Part shown: positions 13,301-24,092 of the stretch, in pieces
How positions within the stretch are numbered: position 1 is the first letter of the stretch
Layout of the letters: the number at the start of each line of letters is the position of its first letter
Source of the DNA: Azolla caroliniana
Taxonomy: Eukaryota > Polypodiophyta
DNA: 64,000 nt
NCBI GenBank assembly: GCA_043228905.1
Contig: JBHGNT010000001.1
Span: 2,108,001 to 2,172,000, forward strand
Reading direction: 5' to 3'
Program-made: the position numbers and the translations under genes
The notes under the pieces: generated by a model
The model's input: only the letters and a program-made list of their open reading frames with translations
Told to the model about the DNA's origin: nothing
Databases searched by the model: none

Positions 13301-14435
13301 ATAGGAATTTGGAAATTATGAGAAATTGCTATAATTTTGTAGGAATGTAATATAAGCTTTTATATACTTATGTCTAGATTGTGTTCCCTTCCATATAATA
13401 GTACAACATGCATAAAAATGACTGAGGACAGCTTTTCATGGATGAAATACTAGGGGATTATGAAAAATAACACAAGCTCATAGGAATTTGATAGAAATTG
13501 TTATCTTTCGTGCCCAAAATTTTGTTTCTTTCAAAAATATGTAGTTTCAACCGGCAAATTCAAATATTCTATCAGCATTGTAGTGAATGTGTAAGGGCAC
13601 CTTTTCAAATTTATGGGAACATACAGCGAATCAATATAAATATAATAAAGAAATTTGTACATTTCACAGGTTTCTGGTTCAGCACGTTCAACTATTCAAC
13701 CACCCTTCTCATGGATGAAAAAAATAAAATGATACTAAAAAGCACAATTTTATAGCAATCTAACAGAATGTTTTTAATATCTCTATTCTTTTGCAAAATA
13801 TTTTCTAAAATCGCTTGATGATGATCTAGCATTGAACTAGATCTTACGCATGAGTAGATGAAAGGGGAAACCTTTTCACACATGACGCAGCAAGAAATTA
13901 CAAAAAAATGCCACACTTCTACAATAAAAAAACATATTTTTCGAATTTTGCTCCCTTGATGAAATATTTTCCAAACAAATCATGCATGCAATAAAGTTAA
14001 TGTAGGAAACAAAGAAAACAAAAAACTCGAAAGAAAAAGATTATGAGAAAAAAACCACAAAGTTATAGGAATCTAAAATAAGCTTCTTTAACTATTTGTG
14101 TTTGGATTTTAATACCTGATAAAAGTATTTTCAAAAAAATTCAATATGACGCTTCATCTAACCACCATTGATTGATCGGACTATCTATTTCTGAGCATCT
14201 CATACGTGAAAGGTTCCATGCATGTATCTATAAAAGAGGAACTTAAAGGAAATGAAAAGGAAAGAAGATTTCTTACGTGATCGAAGTTTCTCCGAAGCGA
14301 TGCATTACACAATTGCAATGTGTCAGCAGGAGGCTGCATATCTGCAGAAACGCTCCCAGCTTCAAGGAACTGTGCTGCTTCTTCCGTTTCCTCCCGTTTC
14401 TGTTCGGCCAGAGGAGATGAAGTACTACACTCCAT
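4358..14435 (-). CDS. Long coiled-coil protein, about 516 aa, 13 exons; function not recognised
   Basis: Exons, 5' to 3': 14277-14435, 12671-12748, 12528-12582, 11154-11220, 10933-11047, 9968-10098, 9768-9866, 8533-8671, 6954-7138, 6358-6519, 4911-5012, 4724-4828, 4358-4513. All have GT-AG ends and matching phases except the 6954/6519 junction, which is one base out. The start at 14435 opens a frame beginning MECSTSSPLAEQKREE; the stop is TGA at 4358. Nearly every exon encodes heptad-rich, charged helix (for example LKDLYLKLSQVNHHLRETCK and DTRIVELEKVKRQLE), so the product is probably an extended coiled coil with a short C-terminal tail. I see no signal peptide, membrane segment or enzymatic motif. 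It resembles the many plant 'myosin heavy chain-like' or golgin-like proteins in style only. The first intron region is preceded by telo-box-bearing repeats. Confidence 0.75.
5095..6165. repeat. Intronic tandem repeat, ~267-282 bp unit, about 3.7 copies
   Basis: The marker 'agacctagcaaggttttcta' recurs at 5281, 5562, 5829 and 6111, giving periods of 281, 267 and 282. Each unit carries an inverted pair, 'aaaggatgcatctagaag' facing 'ttctagatgcatcct' across a short centre, so single strands can fold into a hairpin. The array lies wholly within the intron between coiled-coil exons 6358-6519 and 4911-5012. Confidence 0.88.
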
Positions 14436-14439
14436 CCGT

Positions 14440-14600
14440 CTTTAACCCTTCTTCTTCTCTTCTCCTTTTACTTTGTTGATTTTTTTAACCCTAACCTTTG
14501 ATTCTTCTTCTTTGTTGATTTTTTCTTAACCCCAACCATTGATTTTTCTTCTTTGTTGATTTTTTTAAACCCTAATTATCGGTTCTTCTTCTTCTCTTCT
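14440..14600. repeat. Short tandem repeat (~40 bp) in the 5' leader of the coiled-coil gene
   Basis: The phrase 'tttgttgatttttt' followed by an aaccctaa variant and a cttcttc tract recurs at about 14472, 14511 and 14552 (periods 39 and 41). It lies just upstream of the start codon at 14435 on the minus strand. Confidence 0.75.
14567..14575 (+). promoter_or_regulatory. Telo-box (AAACCCTAA) upstream of the coiled-coil gene
   Basis: An exact AAACCCTAA with looser copies at about 14489 and 14738. Telo-boxes near plant transcription starts often accompany genes expressed in dividing tissue. It lies 132 bases upstream of the start codon, within the repeat, so its regulatory role is inferred from position only. 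Confidence 0.4.
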
Positions 14601-15028
14601 ATGTTGACGGTAAACCTAACCTTTTTTAATTCAACTTCTTCTCTCTATATTGATCATAAACCATAGCCTTTGGCTGCTGCTCCTTCTTCGTCTTCTTCCT
14701 GCTGTTTCTGATTCTCCACCTCCTCCTGTGTTGGATTGTTAACCCTAATCGGACACTGAACAATCATCGTCAAACAAAACACAAACAAAACAGGTACTCG
14801 ATCAATTTAATTTATTTGAAAATTTTAGTGCTATTTTTTGTTTTTCTGAAAAATAAGAAATAAGTTAGAGTTAAAATTATATATTTATGCTTTGCGTGCT
14901 ATAATATATAGCATGCGTATGTAGGTATATATGGATGTATGTATGTATGTTGACATTACCGTGGCCATACCCTGAGCCTTTTGGCAAGCTTCGTTACCTT
15001 AGGCACTATGACCTTCTCGCGCCACTTT

Positions 15029-15155
15029 TATATCTTGCTCCTTACTTCCTACTTAATTTATAGTTGATACAACAAAGATACCCATTTGGGTTGGTGGCTA
15101 CCAGCTAATGCATGCATGCGTGTTAAAAAGGTGGCACAAAGGTACACCACAACAT
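15029..15155 (+). repeat. Left copy of a ~130 bp direct repeat (partner at 16517-16650)
   Basis: The text 'cttgctccttacttcct' through 'gcacaaaggtacaccacaa' occurs here and again at 16517-16650 with substitutions and a small indel. The two copies bracket about 1.36 kb that includes a solo LTR. They could be terminal repeats of an unclassified element or a segmental duplication. Confidence 0.75.
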
Positions 15156-15341
15156 GAAGGCTTGGAGGTTGGCCAATGATGCAACATCAGCCATTGTTAC
15201 CTAGCCGTTTTGCGTTTGAGACTCATTTTGTAATTTCCTACCGTGACGTCGTACGTGGTCGTAATTGATTGAAGATGAAGCACTTGCGGCGCCCTTGTGC
15301 ATCGCAAATGGGAAGGTTGCGGCAAGCCTCCAATTGAACGT

Positions 15342-16055
15342 TGTCGCGTTGCTACGCGCGTGCGTGGAGAAGGGCGGGACCACAGGGGTCTTGGACTAAG
15401 GAGTAGAGGAGAAGGAATCGGACATGGAATGGAAGCTTTGCTCAAGAAGAAGAAGAATGAATAAGAGATTAGATCGAACAAGAGGAAGATGGAGACAAGA
15501 TGATCAACAAGATGTATTAAAACGAAATGAACGATTACAAAATGGTGGCCGCATAGGCCGCACCAAACGACTGCTCGAAACCCTAACCGACGAAGATGAA
15601 GATAAAGATAAAGAAACCCTAACCCTAACGCTCGACCTATGTGGTATACCTCGCACACTCAAAATAGGCAACCCCCACAATGGTGCCTTCCCTCTCCTTT
15701 TATAGCACAAGGAGGGAAGACCGTTTACAAAAGTGAGACTAAAATATCCCCTTTCATTCAAAGGGGATATTTGCCTTGATTTGGGGAGGGTGAGATTGAT
15801 GGCCCCTTAACTCCCACCTCCACACAAACAACTAGGTACCTATGTACCGCATAGTACCTCTCTCTCTCTCGCGTGTGGATGTGTGCACAAGACCACATCA
15901 CCTTTATACCTTAGGGATCCTATGGGGCATTTCTAGCACCATACACTTTACCCTTATTACTATTACAAATACATTATGTACGTGTGCAACGTTGCACATC
16001 GCTCTTTAGCTCTCGTTGCTCGGGTTTCCGCTTGTGGACGAAAATCTTCTCGACA
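15342..16055 (-). mobile_element. Solo gypsy-like LTR with flanking ACGT target duplication
   Basis: Read on the minus strand this begins TGTCGAG and ends CGCGACA, the same inverted ends as the gypsy LTR at 34145-34745. The internal edge matches that LTR over 'ggcgggaccacaggggtcttgg' versus 'ggcgggaccgcgggggccttga' (with substitutions). The bases 'acgt' lie on both sides (15338-15341 and 16056-16059), as expected for a target-site duplication. No internal region or second LTR is present, so this is a solo LTR left by recombination. It contains promoter-like telo-boxes (for example 15578-15586). Confidence 0.7.
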
Positions 16056-16516
16056 ACGTCTTGGACATCAATGTCTATGGGGGGCGCTCCCTGGTTGTTC
16101 AGTGGTAGCGGGGTCCTCGTTGAATGTCTTGGGACCTTGGTCCCGGGCACGGCAGGCGATGTCATGGCGTAGACGGGGCCACAAGAAGAAAAGTTTGACA
16201 TGGTCATGCATAATGCGTCCTCAGAGGGCAGGTTGGAGAAGGATTTTGGGCGGATCTTGGAATCAGGACGATCATGAGACCATTCAAAGTTGACTGAGAG
16301 GAAGGAGAGCATAACCTAATTTGTGTGACTGATTTGAATCATGGTGTTGGAGAGGACTTGCATGAGCTACTCCATTCGGAAGTGTCGTGGTCACTCGTGA
16401 GGTTGCAGGAAGGAGTTGGGAGGCCATGAACAAGGTGGTGGGCTAGTGGTTGAGATTGTACCTCACTTTTCCACCAATATGCAAAATGCACATAGAGAGG
16501 ATCCAAACTAGTCTAT

Positions 16517-16650
16517 CTTGCTCCTTACTTCCTGCTTAATTTATAGTCGATACAAAGATACCCATTTGGGTTGGTTTGGCTACCAATTAATGCATGCATA
16601 CATGCACGAAGGCTTGCTAAAAAGGTGGCGCAAAGGTACACCACAATATT
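16517..16650 (+). repeat. Right copy of the ~130 bp direct repeat
   Basis: Partner of 15029-15155. Both copies contain 'agatacccatttgggttgg' and 'aatgcatgcat'. This copy has an extra 'catgcacgaaggcttgc' segment, while the left copy carries 'gaaggcttggagg' just after the repeat. Confidence 0.75.
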
Positions 16651-16853
16651 ATGGAATCTCAGTTTCCCAACATAATTTGTTACATTCGAAACTTATTGTT
16701 TAAAATTTTGCTTACAAAACGCAATCTAGTCAAAACCACACCATATTAGAACTTAAAACTACAAGTGGATTCGAGAACAACTATCCACAACCTAGCATTG
16801 TGTTAACAAGTAGTTGGCATAAATGACGCTACCTTCATCATGAAGGCGTAATG

Positions 16854-19599
16854 CTACGCCATATAATCGTTGTAGTTGAAACGACTTACGAGGTTCTTTT
16901 CATGGGTCGATTGGTGGAGTTTCTCGTTTGCGGATACTAAGGCTTTCTTCGCTCCATCTGTCCAGATAATTGAGATGTCTAGGCCTTCGAACTCACTGTC
17001 AAGGGAGTGAGTCGACGCGTTGTCGATTGGATCTTCGTATTCGAACATCTTGGCCTTCCCTTTGTCGAGTTTCGGACTCGGTCGAAATGTGCTTTGGTCA
17101 CTCAGGGGCTCCCGTGGTCCACTAAGCCGTGTCGTAATCGGGCTTTCTTCGAACATGCGTATGAGCCGATCTTCGTCTTCTATCTCCATTTTGGCAGATT
17201 CCGGGTCAAGCGGAGTCAAAGTCGAACTTCTTTCTAGTGCGTACCAGGATGGGACTCGTCGAAGACTACGTCTCGACTTGTTCAAGCTTTTCGGGTAGAT
17301 GGGTTGTAGGATTTGTACCCCTTCTGTTCGAGTGAGTATCCTACGAGGATACATTTCTCCGACTTCGGGTCGAGCTTTTGTCGTGTATCGTCGGGAATAT
17401 GTACGTGTACGTAGGCAATAGAGCTGAAAATGCGGACATGTAATAAGTTCGGCTTCTTTCCAAAGAACTTCTCATGAGGAGTTACGTCATGTACTCCCGA
17501 GGTTGTGCACCTATTCATGAGGTATACGGCCGTGTTCGCCGCTTATGCCCAGTACGATTTCGGCAGGATCTTCTCATTCATCATAGCCCGTGCGACTTTT
17601 ATTATGTGCCGGTTTTTACGCTCAGCTACGTCGTTCTGCTGAGGTGTGTGACGACATGAGAATTCTCGTCAAATTCCTTCCTTTCGGAGATACGTCGTAA
17701 ACACATCCGAAAAGTATTCTTTGCCTCCATCCGATCGAAGGTTGCGTACGTGCCGACCCGTAGTTTTTTCGACTTCGGCTTTGAATCTCTGGAAGAATCC
17801 AAACACTTTGCTCTTCTGTCTCATCAAGTAGATCCGGGTGTGCCTAGAGAAGTCATCGGTGAATGTGACGTAATATCGGCATTTGCCGAGTGTGCTTATC
17901 TGGGCCGGTCCCCATACATCTGAATGTACGACATCCAATATCCCTTTGCTCACATTCTAGTCTTTCGGGAATGGATGTCGGCGTTGCTTTCCGAACTGGC
18001 ACGCTTCGCATACGCCCGTAATCTCCTCCGCAGTAAAACTCGGGAGTCCGATTACGACTCCTTTCAATTGCATGTTCTGAAGCTTCTAGAGATTGATGTG
18101 ACCAATTCTCTTGTGCCACAAGTTTAGGTCGGTTTCGACTATGAGGCCCTTTGCAAACATGGCCGATTTTACCTCATTCAATTCGAGGACAAACATACGG
18201 CCTTCACGACGGTCGTGAGCTACGACTTGATCTCATCATTGTTGAATCGTACCTGCATTCCTTGTTCGACAATCTGACTGACCGAGACCAGGTTTTTCGT
18301 GATGGTAGGTACATGCAGTACGTTCTTGAGATAGGTTTGTTTGTCATTGTTTCCGAATGGGACGCTCCCAATATGTTGTATTGGATGAGTCGTATCATCG
18401 CCTATCTCGACATATCCGGGTCGTTTGGGTTTTCTTAATTCCAAAAACAATCTTCATGAGATGTCATGTGGTTGAATGCTCCCGAGTCAACAAACCATAT
18501 GTTATTTGAGGCGGAGGCGCTATTTGAGGCTTGTGCTAACTTCGAGTGTGCTTTGTGCCTCATTACGAACATTCTGCCACGGTCGTCGTAGTCGAAATTT
18601 GTGGCGTAATTTGTAAACATTCCGTTACGATTGTCGTAGTCGGAATTCGATGCATAATTTGTGAGTTGTCGGCTAGTTGAAGCCGAGTCTCGTATCTTTT
18701 TCTGACACTCCTCTTCATAGTGGCCGTGTTTTCCACAGTACCCGCATTCGGTCAGGGTATTACGATTTCTTGGTCCGGCGTGATGACTCCCCCTTCTGCC
18801 GAACTCTCTGGGGGACCATTCCTGTCGCTTGCCATTGGTGGGAGTTATGCTCTTGAGTATGCCGACCATTATGGCTTTGTTCGAATTGACCTCTATTTCC
18901 ACGGCCAAAATTTCTTCTATCATCCGACTGGGAGTAGAGCTTATGACCCTCTGGTGCGTTGCTCCTTTCTCAAGCGTGATTTTCCTCAACCAACAATATT
19001 GATTGGAGATCGAAATATGAAGGAGGGTTCTCCCTTGCAAGGATGGTTGATCTAATCGAGCCAAATCGGGGTGCTAAGCCGCCGAGGCATATTTGCACCA
19101 TCTCGTCATCGTTGATTACGACATTAATCGAACCAAGGGCATCACACATCTCCTTGATCTTTAAGGTATAGCCTGTGATCGACATGTCCCTCTGTTGCAT
19201 GTTGTTTAGTTCGTGTCGAAGTTGGCGCTTTCATGCAGCCGTGTTGGCCACAAAAATCTTCTTGAGATTTCCCCAAGCTTCTTTTGGTGTTTTCGAATCT
19301 CGAATATAGCCAAGCATATTATCATGAACGCATGATGCAAGGCAATACAACACACGACTTGCGGCCTACTCCAAAGCGGGATAGTGGGTGTGTGTTGGGT
19401 TGGGTTGAGTTTCATGAGCTCCTTCAATGTAGCTCCAGTAACCTTGTCCGATGAGGTATTGATGCATCTTGTATTCCCAAGATGAGAAGTTCATTCTGTT
19501 AAGCTTCTCGGTAGGAAGAGCGCTTCCCATCTTAATGTTCATTATGTCGATTTCTTCTCTGTTGATGAGCTGGTTCTGTTGATCGTCGGCGTGTATCAC
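16854..19599 (-). pseudogene. Degenerate copia gag-protease-integrase (copy 1)
   Basis: Gag begins near 19599 and includes WEYKMHQYLIGQGYW. A CCHC knuckle CGYCGKHGHYEEEC (C-x2-C-x4-H-x4-C) and a protease site FVDSGAFNHM lie in the segment 18435-19064. The integrase core retains HSDVWGPAQ and later RSDGGKEYF, followed by the 'HEKFFGKKPNLLHVRIFSS' region at 17282-17518. Several frameshifts and stops break the frame, so no full polyprotein can be made. In the protease the residues D-S-G-A are intact here, unlike in copy 2. Confidence 0.85.
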
Positions 19600-19634
19600 A
19601 ACACAGTTGAATAGATTCGATTAAGCAACCACAC

Positions 19635-19646
19635 GCTCTGATACCA
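19635..19646 (-). other. Primer-binding site of copia copy 1
   Basis: TGGTATCAGAGC on the minus strand, adjacent to the LTR end. This is the classic plant copia site complementary to the 3' end of initiator tRNA-Met. Confidence 0.9.
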
Positions 19647-19708
19647 TGTAAATAAATGGAGTTGGTGGTGTAATGCAACGAAAGATAATTGAGTGACTGA
19701 GTGTGTGA

Positions 19709-19763
<55 letters not shown>

Positions 19764-19990
19764 CACGTAAGGCAAAACAGAGAGAGACAGAGAGAGCTTA
19801 GGACAGAGATAAAAGACTGTATATTACATTAACCAAAATACTTCCAACAGTAACTAAGTTACAAGGGGTTGGTTTAAATACCAACTAAACTAGGGCAAGG
19901 GCCCTTTCTACTATTTACAATACTAGCATGGTATGTCCATGAGCTAGTGTGAAACCTATCTCTATGGGAAGTTGAGTTCAACTCTCAACA
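19647..19990 (-). repeat. 5' LTR of copia copy 1
   Basis: Minus strand starts TGTTGAGAGTTGAACTC and ends TTTACA directly before the primer-binding site. It contains a (GT)n tract at about 19712-19760. It shares blocks such as ACCCCTTGTAACTTAGTTA with the solo LTR at 21791-22088. Confidence 0.85.
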
Positions 19991-21426
19991 TTTACAAAGC
20001 AATAATTTTGATCCAACTTGAAGTGGACACAAATTCTAATCAGGCCGCCAATTCATTGGGTCAACCTTGTCTTCACCTTCACATTAGTGTCACCACCTCC
20101 TCGTGTAACAAGAAGTAAACTATTGTTTCACTCTTGAGCACGTGGGTGGAATATAGGGGCATGGTTTCTACTTTTGATGTCATTTGCCTTAAATGAATAT
20201 TGATGAACTTCAAGGAAGCAATTTGGATAGTTTGCAATGAACGAGCAATATAAATATTTAATGAATGTAATAATCCCTACCCAAACTAAGTATGTATGAG
20301 GTGCATGCATTTTGTTCTGATGCTTGCACAAATCTTTCTCTTACTTCATACCATTAACATCGCGTCTCCTTGGTATTTCTCTTACTTGATGAGAGTGCAA
20401 GGGAATCGGTTGGTATATCCAACACAACTTTTGTATTTCTTATGATTTTATAATTACCAGGGCGTATCCTTTTGTCAAAAAAAATTGACTCCTTGGAGCG
20501 GGATACCTTGATTATACGTATGCTTTAGTACAAACAATAGAAACCTCTAATTGCACATCACATGAAATCCTAATTTAACCCATGTAGCAAAATTACGGGC
20601 ATATACAAGGTTAATTACCTAAAAGCAACAAACAAAGCCCAATAACTCATATATATGTGCTATAAACCACTAATTTAAAGAAGCAAAGCACACATGTATG
20701 TATGTTCACTAGAGAAACCTCCAAAAATGCAAAGTGAATACCTTTCAAACATAAGAAAAAAGCAAATACTAAATGCTAAATATTGAACTATACAAATCCA
20801 TGGAAAATCAAATCAGTGATTTGCATGAAACCTTTAAACCTAGGAGCCTCTATAAAAGCAAACATTCTTCGAAGAAAGGTGAGTGGAGTGGGACTTTGAG
20901 AATTAAAGCATACGAAAGGCAAGCTTGATCAAAATGATAAAGTATAACTTAGACATGTATGATATGACTTTACCAAGCTCAAAAAACCAATAATTCAATA
21001 CCATCAAATATGATGACGAGTGTGCCCTTGCTACTCAATGTTGATCAATTCGTCACAATGATAGTGCATTTGGTTGATTATAACAATTAGGATTCTAAAA
21101 GAACAATTATGATGGGCGTGGGAAACATGAGAATATGATGCCACAAATGACATTAGCTCTAGAGAGTGGAGTGGGACTTTGAGAATTAGAACATAAAAAA
21201 GGTGAGCTTGATCTAAATGATAAAGTATAAGCTTAGACATACGAGTTTACAAAGCTCAAAAAACCAACAATTCAACAGTATCGAATTGTGCCCTTGCTAA
21301 TTAATGTTGGTCAATTCATCACAATGATAATGCATATGGCTGATTATAACAATTAGGATTTTAAAAGAATGATTATGATGGGTGTGGGAAACGTGAGACA
21401 TACGATGCCACAAATGATGTTAGTAA

Positions 21427-21971
21427 TGAGAGTACTACCGGTTACAACCGGTTGATACACGTGCCTACAGGGGTGCAAAGATCGAAATGACAAAAACCAA
21501 TAGACGGGAAATAAAAGTACAGAGACACAAGAGTTTTTACGCGGAAACCCGAAAGGGAAAAACCATGGGAGTCCACAAACTCCAAAAAATCACTATGGTA
21601 GGAGAATGTACATAGGAGACTCTAGGGCAACAACTTTAAGCTCCTTTTCGCATGATGACGGCTACGACAGAGTTGCAACTCCCTCTCACTCTCTCTCCTA
21701 CACTCTCTTACATTCTAGTTACACTAATGATTTGCCCTAAGTGTATTTATACTCATACACAATATGGGCTAATTTACAAATATAGCCTATTGTTGAGAAT
21801 CGAACTCAAATTCCCTTAGAGAGAGTGTTCACACTAGTCAATGGACATCGTACTAGGATATTTTTGTAATTAGTAGAAACTTGGGCACTTGCCCTAGATC
21901 AGTTGGTATTTAAACCAACCCTTTGTAACTTAGTTATTGTTGGATGTAATATATAGTTTCTTGTTTAGAGT

Positions 21972-22022
<51 letters not shown>

Positions 22023-22260
22023 CACATACACACACACACACACACACATAGTCCTTCCGCTACACAAAATCACCCTCGATTCTTTACACCTACTAAGGGC
22101 ACATTGAGGCTATTTACAAATATCACCCCGCGTCGGCTTCGACCGATTCGGCTATTGGCCGAATCGATTATTATTCGATGTTCGACTTCGACATATTAAG
22201 CTTACTCTTCTTTCCAACTCGTGCACTCCTACCCATCCGGAGGGACCAATTTCCTAACAA
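21427..22260. mobile_element. LTR-like insertion inside the ~270 bp repeat, itself interrupted
   Basis: Sequence absent from other units of the repeat. It carries 'tttttacgcggaaacccga' and 'gggaaaaaccatgggagtcc', a style common in plant LTRs, and ends near 'tttcctaaca'. No coding region is visible, so it is probably a solo LTR. Its exact ends and target duplication are unclear. It is split by the copia solo LTR at 21791-22088. Confidence 0.5.
21791..22088 (+). mobile_element. Solo copia LTR (copy-1 subfamily)
   Basis: Starts TGTTGAGAATCGAACTC and ends TTCTTTACA, with (TC)n and (AC)n tracts near the end. It shares 'ttggtatttaaaccaaccc' and 'tttgtaacttagtta' with the LTR of copia copy 1. Flanks are cctat on the left and cctac on the right, a target duplication with one change. 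No internal sequence is present. Confidence 0.8.
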
Positions 22261-22793
22261 ATAGCTCTAATGAATGAGAGGTACTTCAAGAATTAAAACA
22301 TAAAAAAGGCAAGTTCGATCTAAACTATTAAGTATAATCTTAGACATATGAGTTGACAAAGCTCAAAAAATCAATTATTCAACACCATCGAATATGTTTT
22401 TTTATTTAGTAACGCTTTTATTTACTAATGGGAAACCTCAAAGTGAGGTGAAAACCCACAAAGAATAAAGAGAAGTTTGTAAGTGTTGATTAGACACTAG
22501 AGAGTTTAGAAGCACTCGACAAAGTAAATAGTGTAAATTTGCAGTGTGATGTCTCTAAGTTACACACAATCAAACAAAAATTGCACGAGGGATTGCTTAA
22601 AGAAGCTAACATGATGTTGTTGGTTTCGATCAAAGACCTTATGGGCTATCCAAATGGACCAAAGTGCCCAAAAATCTTGTCCATTGGAGAAAGTAGTCAT
22701 TGCTTTCCAAATAGCCAAAAGTGCTTTCCAAGCCTTGAACGAGGAAATCTATGGGAAAGAGATTCACTTAGTCTTTGTACAAATGTTGTATTG

Positions 22794-23179
22794 TGTAAAG
22801 AATCAAGAGATGGATTCTGTGCAGCGGAATAGATATAAACTGTGTGTGTATGAGAGAGAGAGTGAGTGAGTGAGTGAGAGAGTGAGAGAGACAAGGAGTA
22901 AGACACAAAGAATATGCAAGATAGAGTATATTAACAAAGGAGAAAGGTGGGAGGAGGGTGCTTTATATAGTCACCCTCTCTCTTCATTAACTGCAAGACT
23001 CATGGAGCATGGGGAATGTGAAAGCTCATAAGTTATGTGTCATAGAATATGATTCTATGACTCATACTAAATGCTAGAATACAAAGTGGTGACATAATGG
23101 TGACTCTTGACCATTGGAGTGTCTATTCACTCTCAAGGTGAGTTCACACACTAGACCAAGTTGAGCTTGATTCTCAACA
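22794..23179 (-). repeat. 3' LTR of copia copy 3
   Basis: On the minus strand it runs from TGTTGAGAATCAAGCTC to CTTTACA and matches both LTRs of copy 2 at 24735-25141 and 29858-30250. The adjoining polypurine tract reads TTGAGCTTGAGGGGGCG on the minus strand. Confidence 0.9.
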
Positions 23180-23552
23180 CGCCCCCTCAAGCTCAAGTCG
23201 GGTTGATTTTAGATGGTATCCGGAATCTGCTTCAACTCGCGTTCTGGAGTCCGCGTCGACTCGCATCTATGCGGAGTTGCGGAATCCGTTCTCCAGCTTG
23301 CGTTGTGCGTAGTTGCAAAGTCTGTGCTTTGGCTTGTGTCTTTCTTCGCGGCTTTGCGTGGTAGATCGGCTCTTCGCGGCTTCGTTGCGCAGTTGCGGAA
23401 TCCACGCGCTATTGCGTAGTGTCTTCAGTACTCCCCCTCAAGCTTGGCAGGTCATGGATCGTCAATCCGAGATCGGTCATGAATTGCCATAGCTTGTCAG
23501 CTCCTAAGGCTTTAGTGAAGATGCCAGCCGTTTGAAGATTTGTGCTAATGTG

Positions 23553-24080
23553 TTATAGGTCGACATCGCCAGCTAGAACGCGCTCTCGGATGAAGTGATA
23601 GTGCACTTTGATGTGCTTTGTCTGCGCGTGGAACACCGGGTTCCGAGCCAGATAGATACTACTCATGTTGTCATAGTAAAGGGAAGTCGGATTCTTGATG
23701 GGTACGCCCAGATCCTTGAGTATCCTTCTGAGCCATACAACTTCACATGCGGCCACTGCCGCGCCCCTGTATTCCTCCTCTGTGCTCAAAAGAGCGACGA
23801 TTGGTTGCTTTTTGCTGCTCCAGGATATTGCTCCGCTGTCGAGGGAAAAAACAAATCCGGAGGTTGATCTTCTATCGGCTTTGTAGCAAGCCCAATCAAC
23901 ATCTTTGTACCCCTCGAGTTGTATTGGCATCGCGGACTTCTAGAGGATGTCGCAATCCATTGTGCCGCTCGCATATCGTAGAACTCGCTTAGCGCAATCC
24001 AAGTGAGTATCACGCGGTGTTTGCATGAATTGACTAAGGAGATTGACCGGGTAACTGAGATCGGGTCGAGTGATCGTGAG
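23553..24080 (-). pseudogene. Copia RNase H fragment (copy 3)
   Basis: Retains QLEGYKDVDWACYKADRRS, SSKKQPIVALLSTEEEY and RTKHI-like HAQTKHIKVHYHFIRE blocks of copia RNase H. A stop after the CDIL residues (about 23940) interrupts it, and the DADW motif reads DVDW. Not functional. Confidence 0.85.
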
Positions 24081-24092
24081 GTAGATGAGACT

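Larger units (their letters stand above)
16829..19990 (-). mobile_element. Ty1/copia retrotransposon, copy 1, truncated before reverse transcriptase
   Basis: Contains a 5' LTR (19647-19990), a primer-binding site, gag, protease and integrase, and then stops at about 16829 within the linker that precedes RT. There the sequence departs abruptly from the related full-length copy at 24735-30250. RT, RNase H and the 3' LTR are missing. The LTR is of a different subfamily from that of copies 2 and 3 but matches the solo LTR at 21791-22088. Confidence 0.9.
20870..22395. repeat. ~270 bp tandem repeat, interrupted by nested LTRs
   Basis: Units share 'gtgcccttgctactcaatgt', 'ttgatcaattc', 'ggttgattataacaatta' and 'gtgggaaacgtgagaca'. 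The marker 'ttgatcaatt' falls at 21041 and (one change) 21307, a 266 bp period. The array breaks at about 21427 and resumes at 22262 ('ctctaatgaatgag'), the gap being filled by an LTR that itself carries another LTR. The same family recurs at 36690-37120. Confidence 0.8.
22794..24092 (-). mobile_element. Copia copy 3: 5'-truncated element with RNase H, tail and 3' LTR
   Basis: The minus strand begins abruptly at SLIYLTITRPDLSYP (about 24092) and continues through RNase H to a 3' LTR at 22794-23179. Integrase and most of RT are missing. It aligns with copy 2 over its whole length, including a GC-rich non-coding tail (about 23180-23450). The right edge abuts gypsy integrase sequence in the same frame. 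Confidence 0.9.

Noticed and set aside
22396-22790. Possible LINE or gene fragment left of copia copy 3
   Set aside because: Translation in all frames gave no motif that I could recognise.
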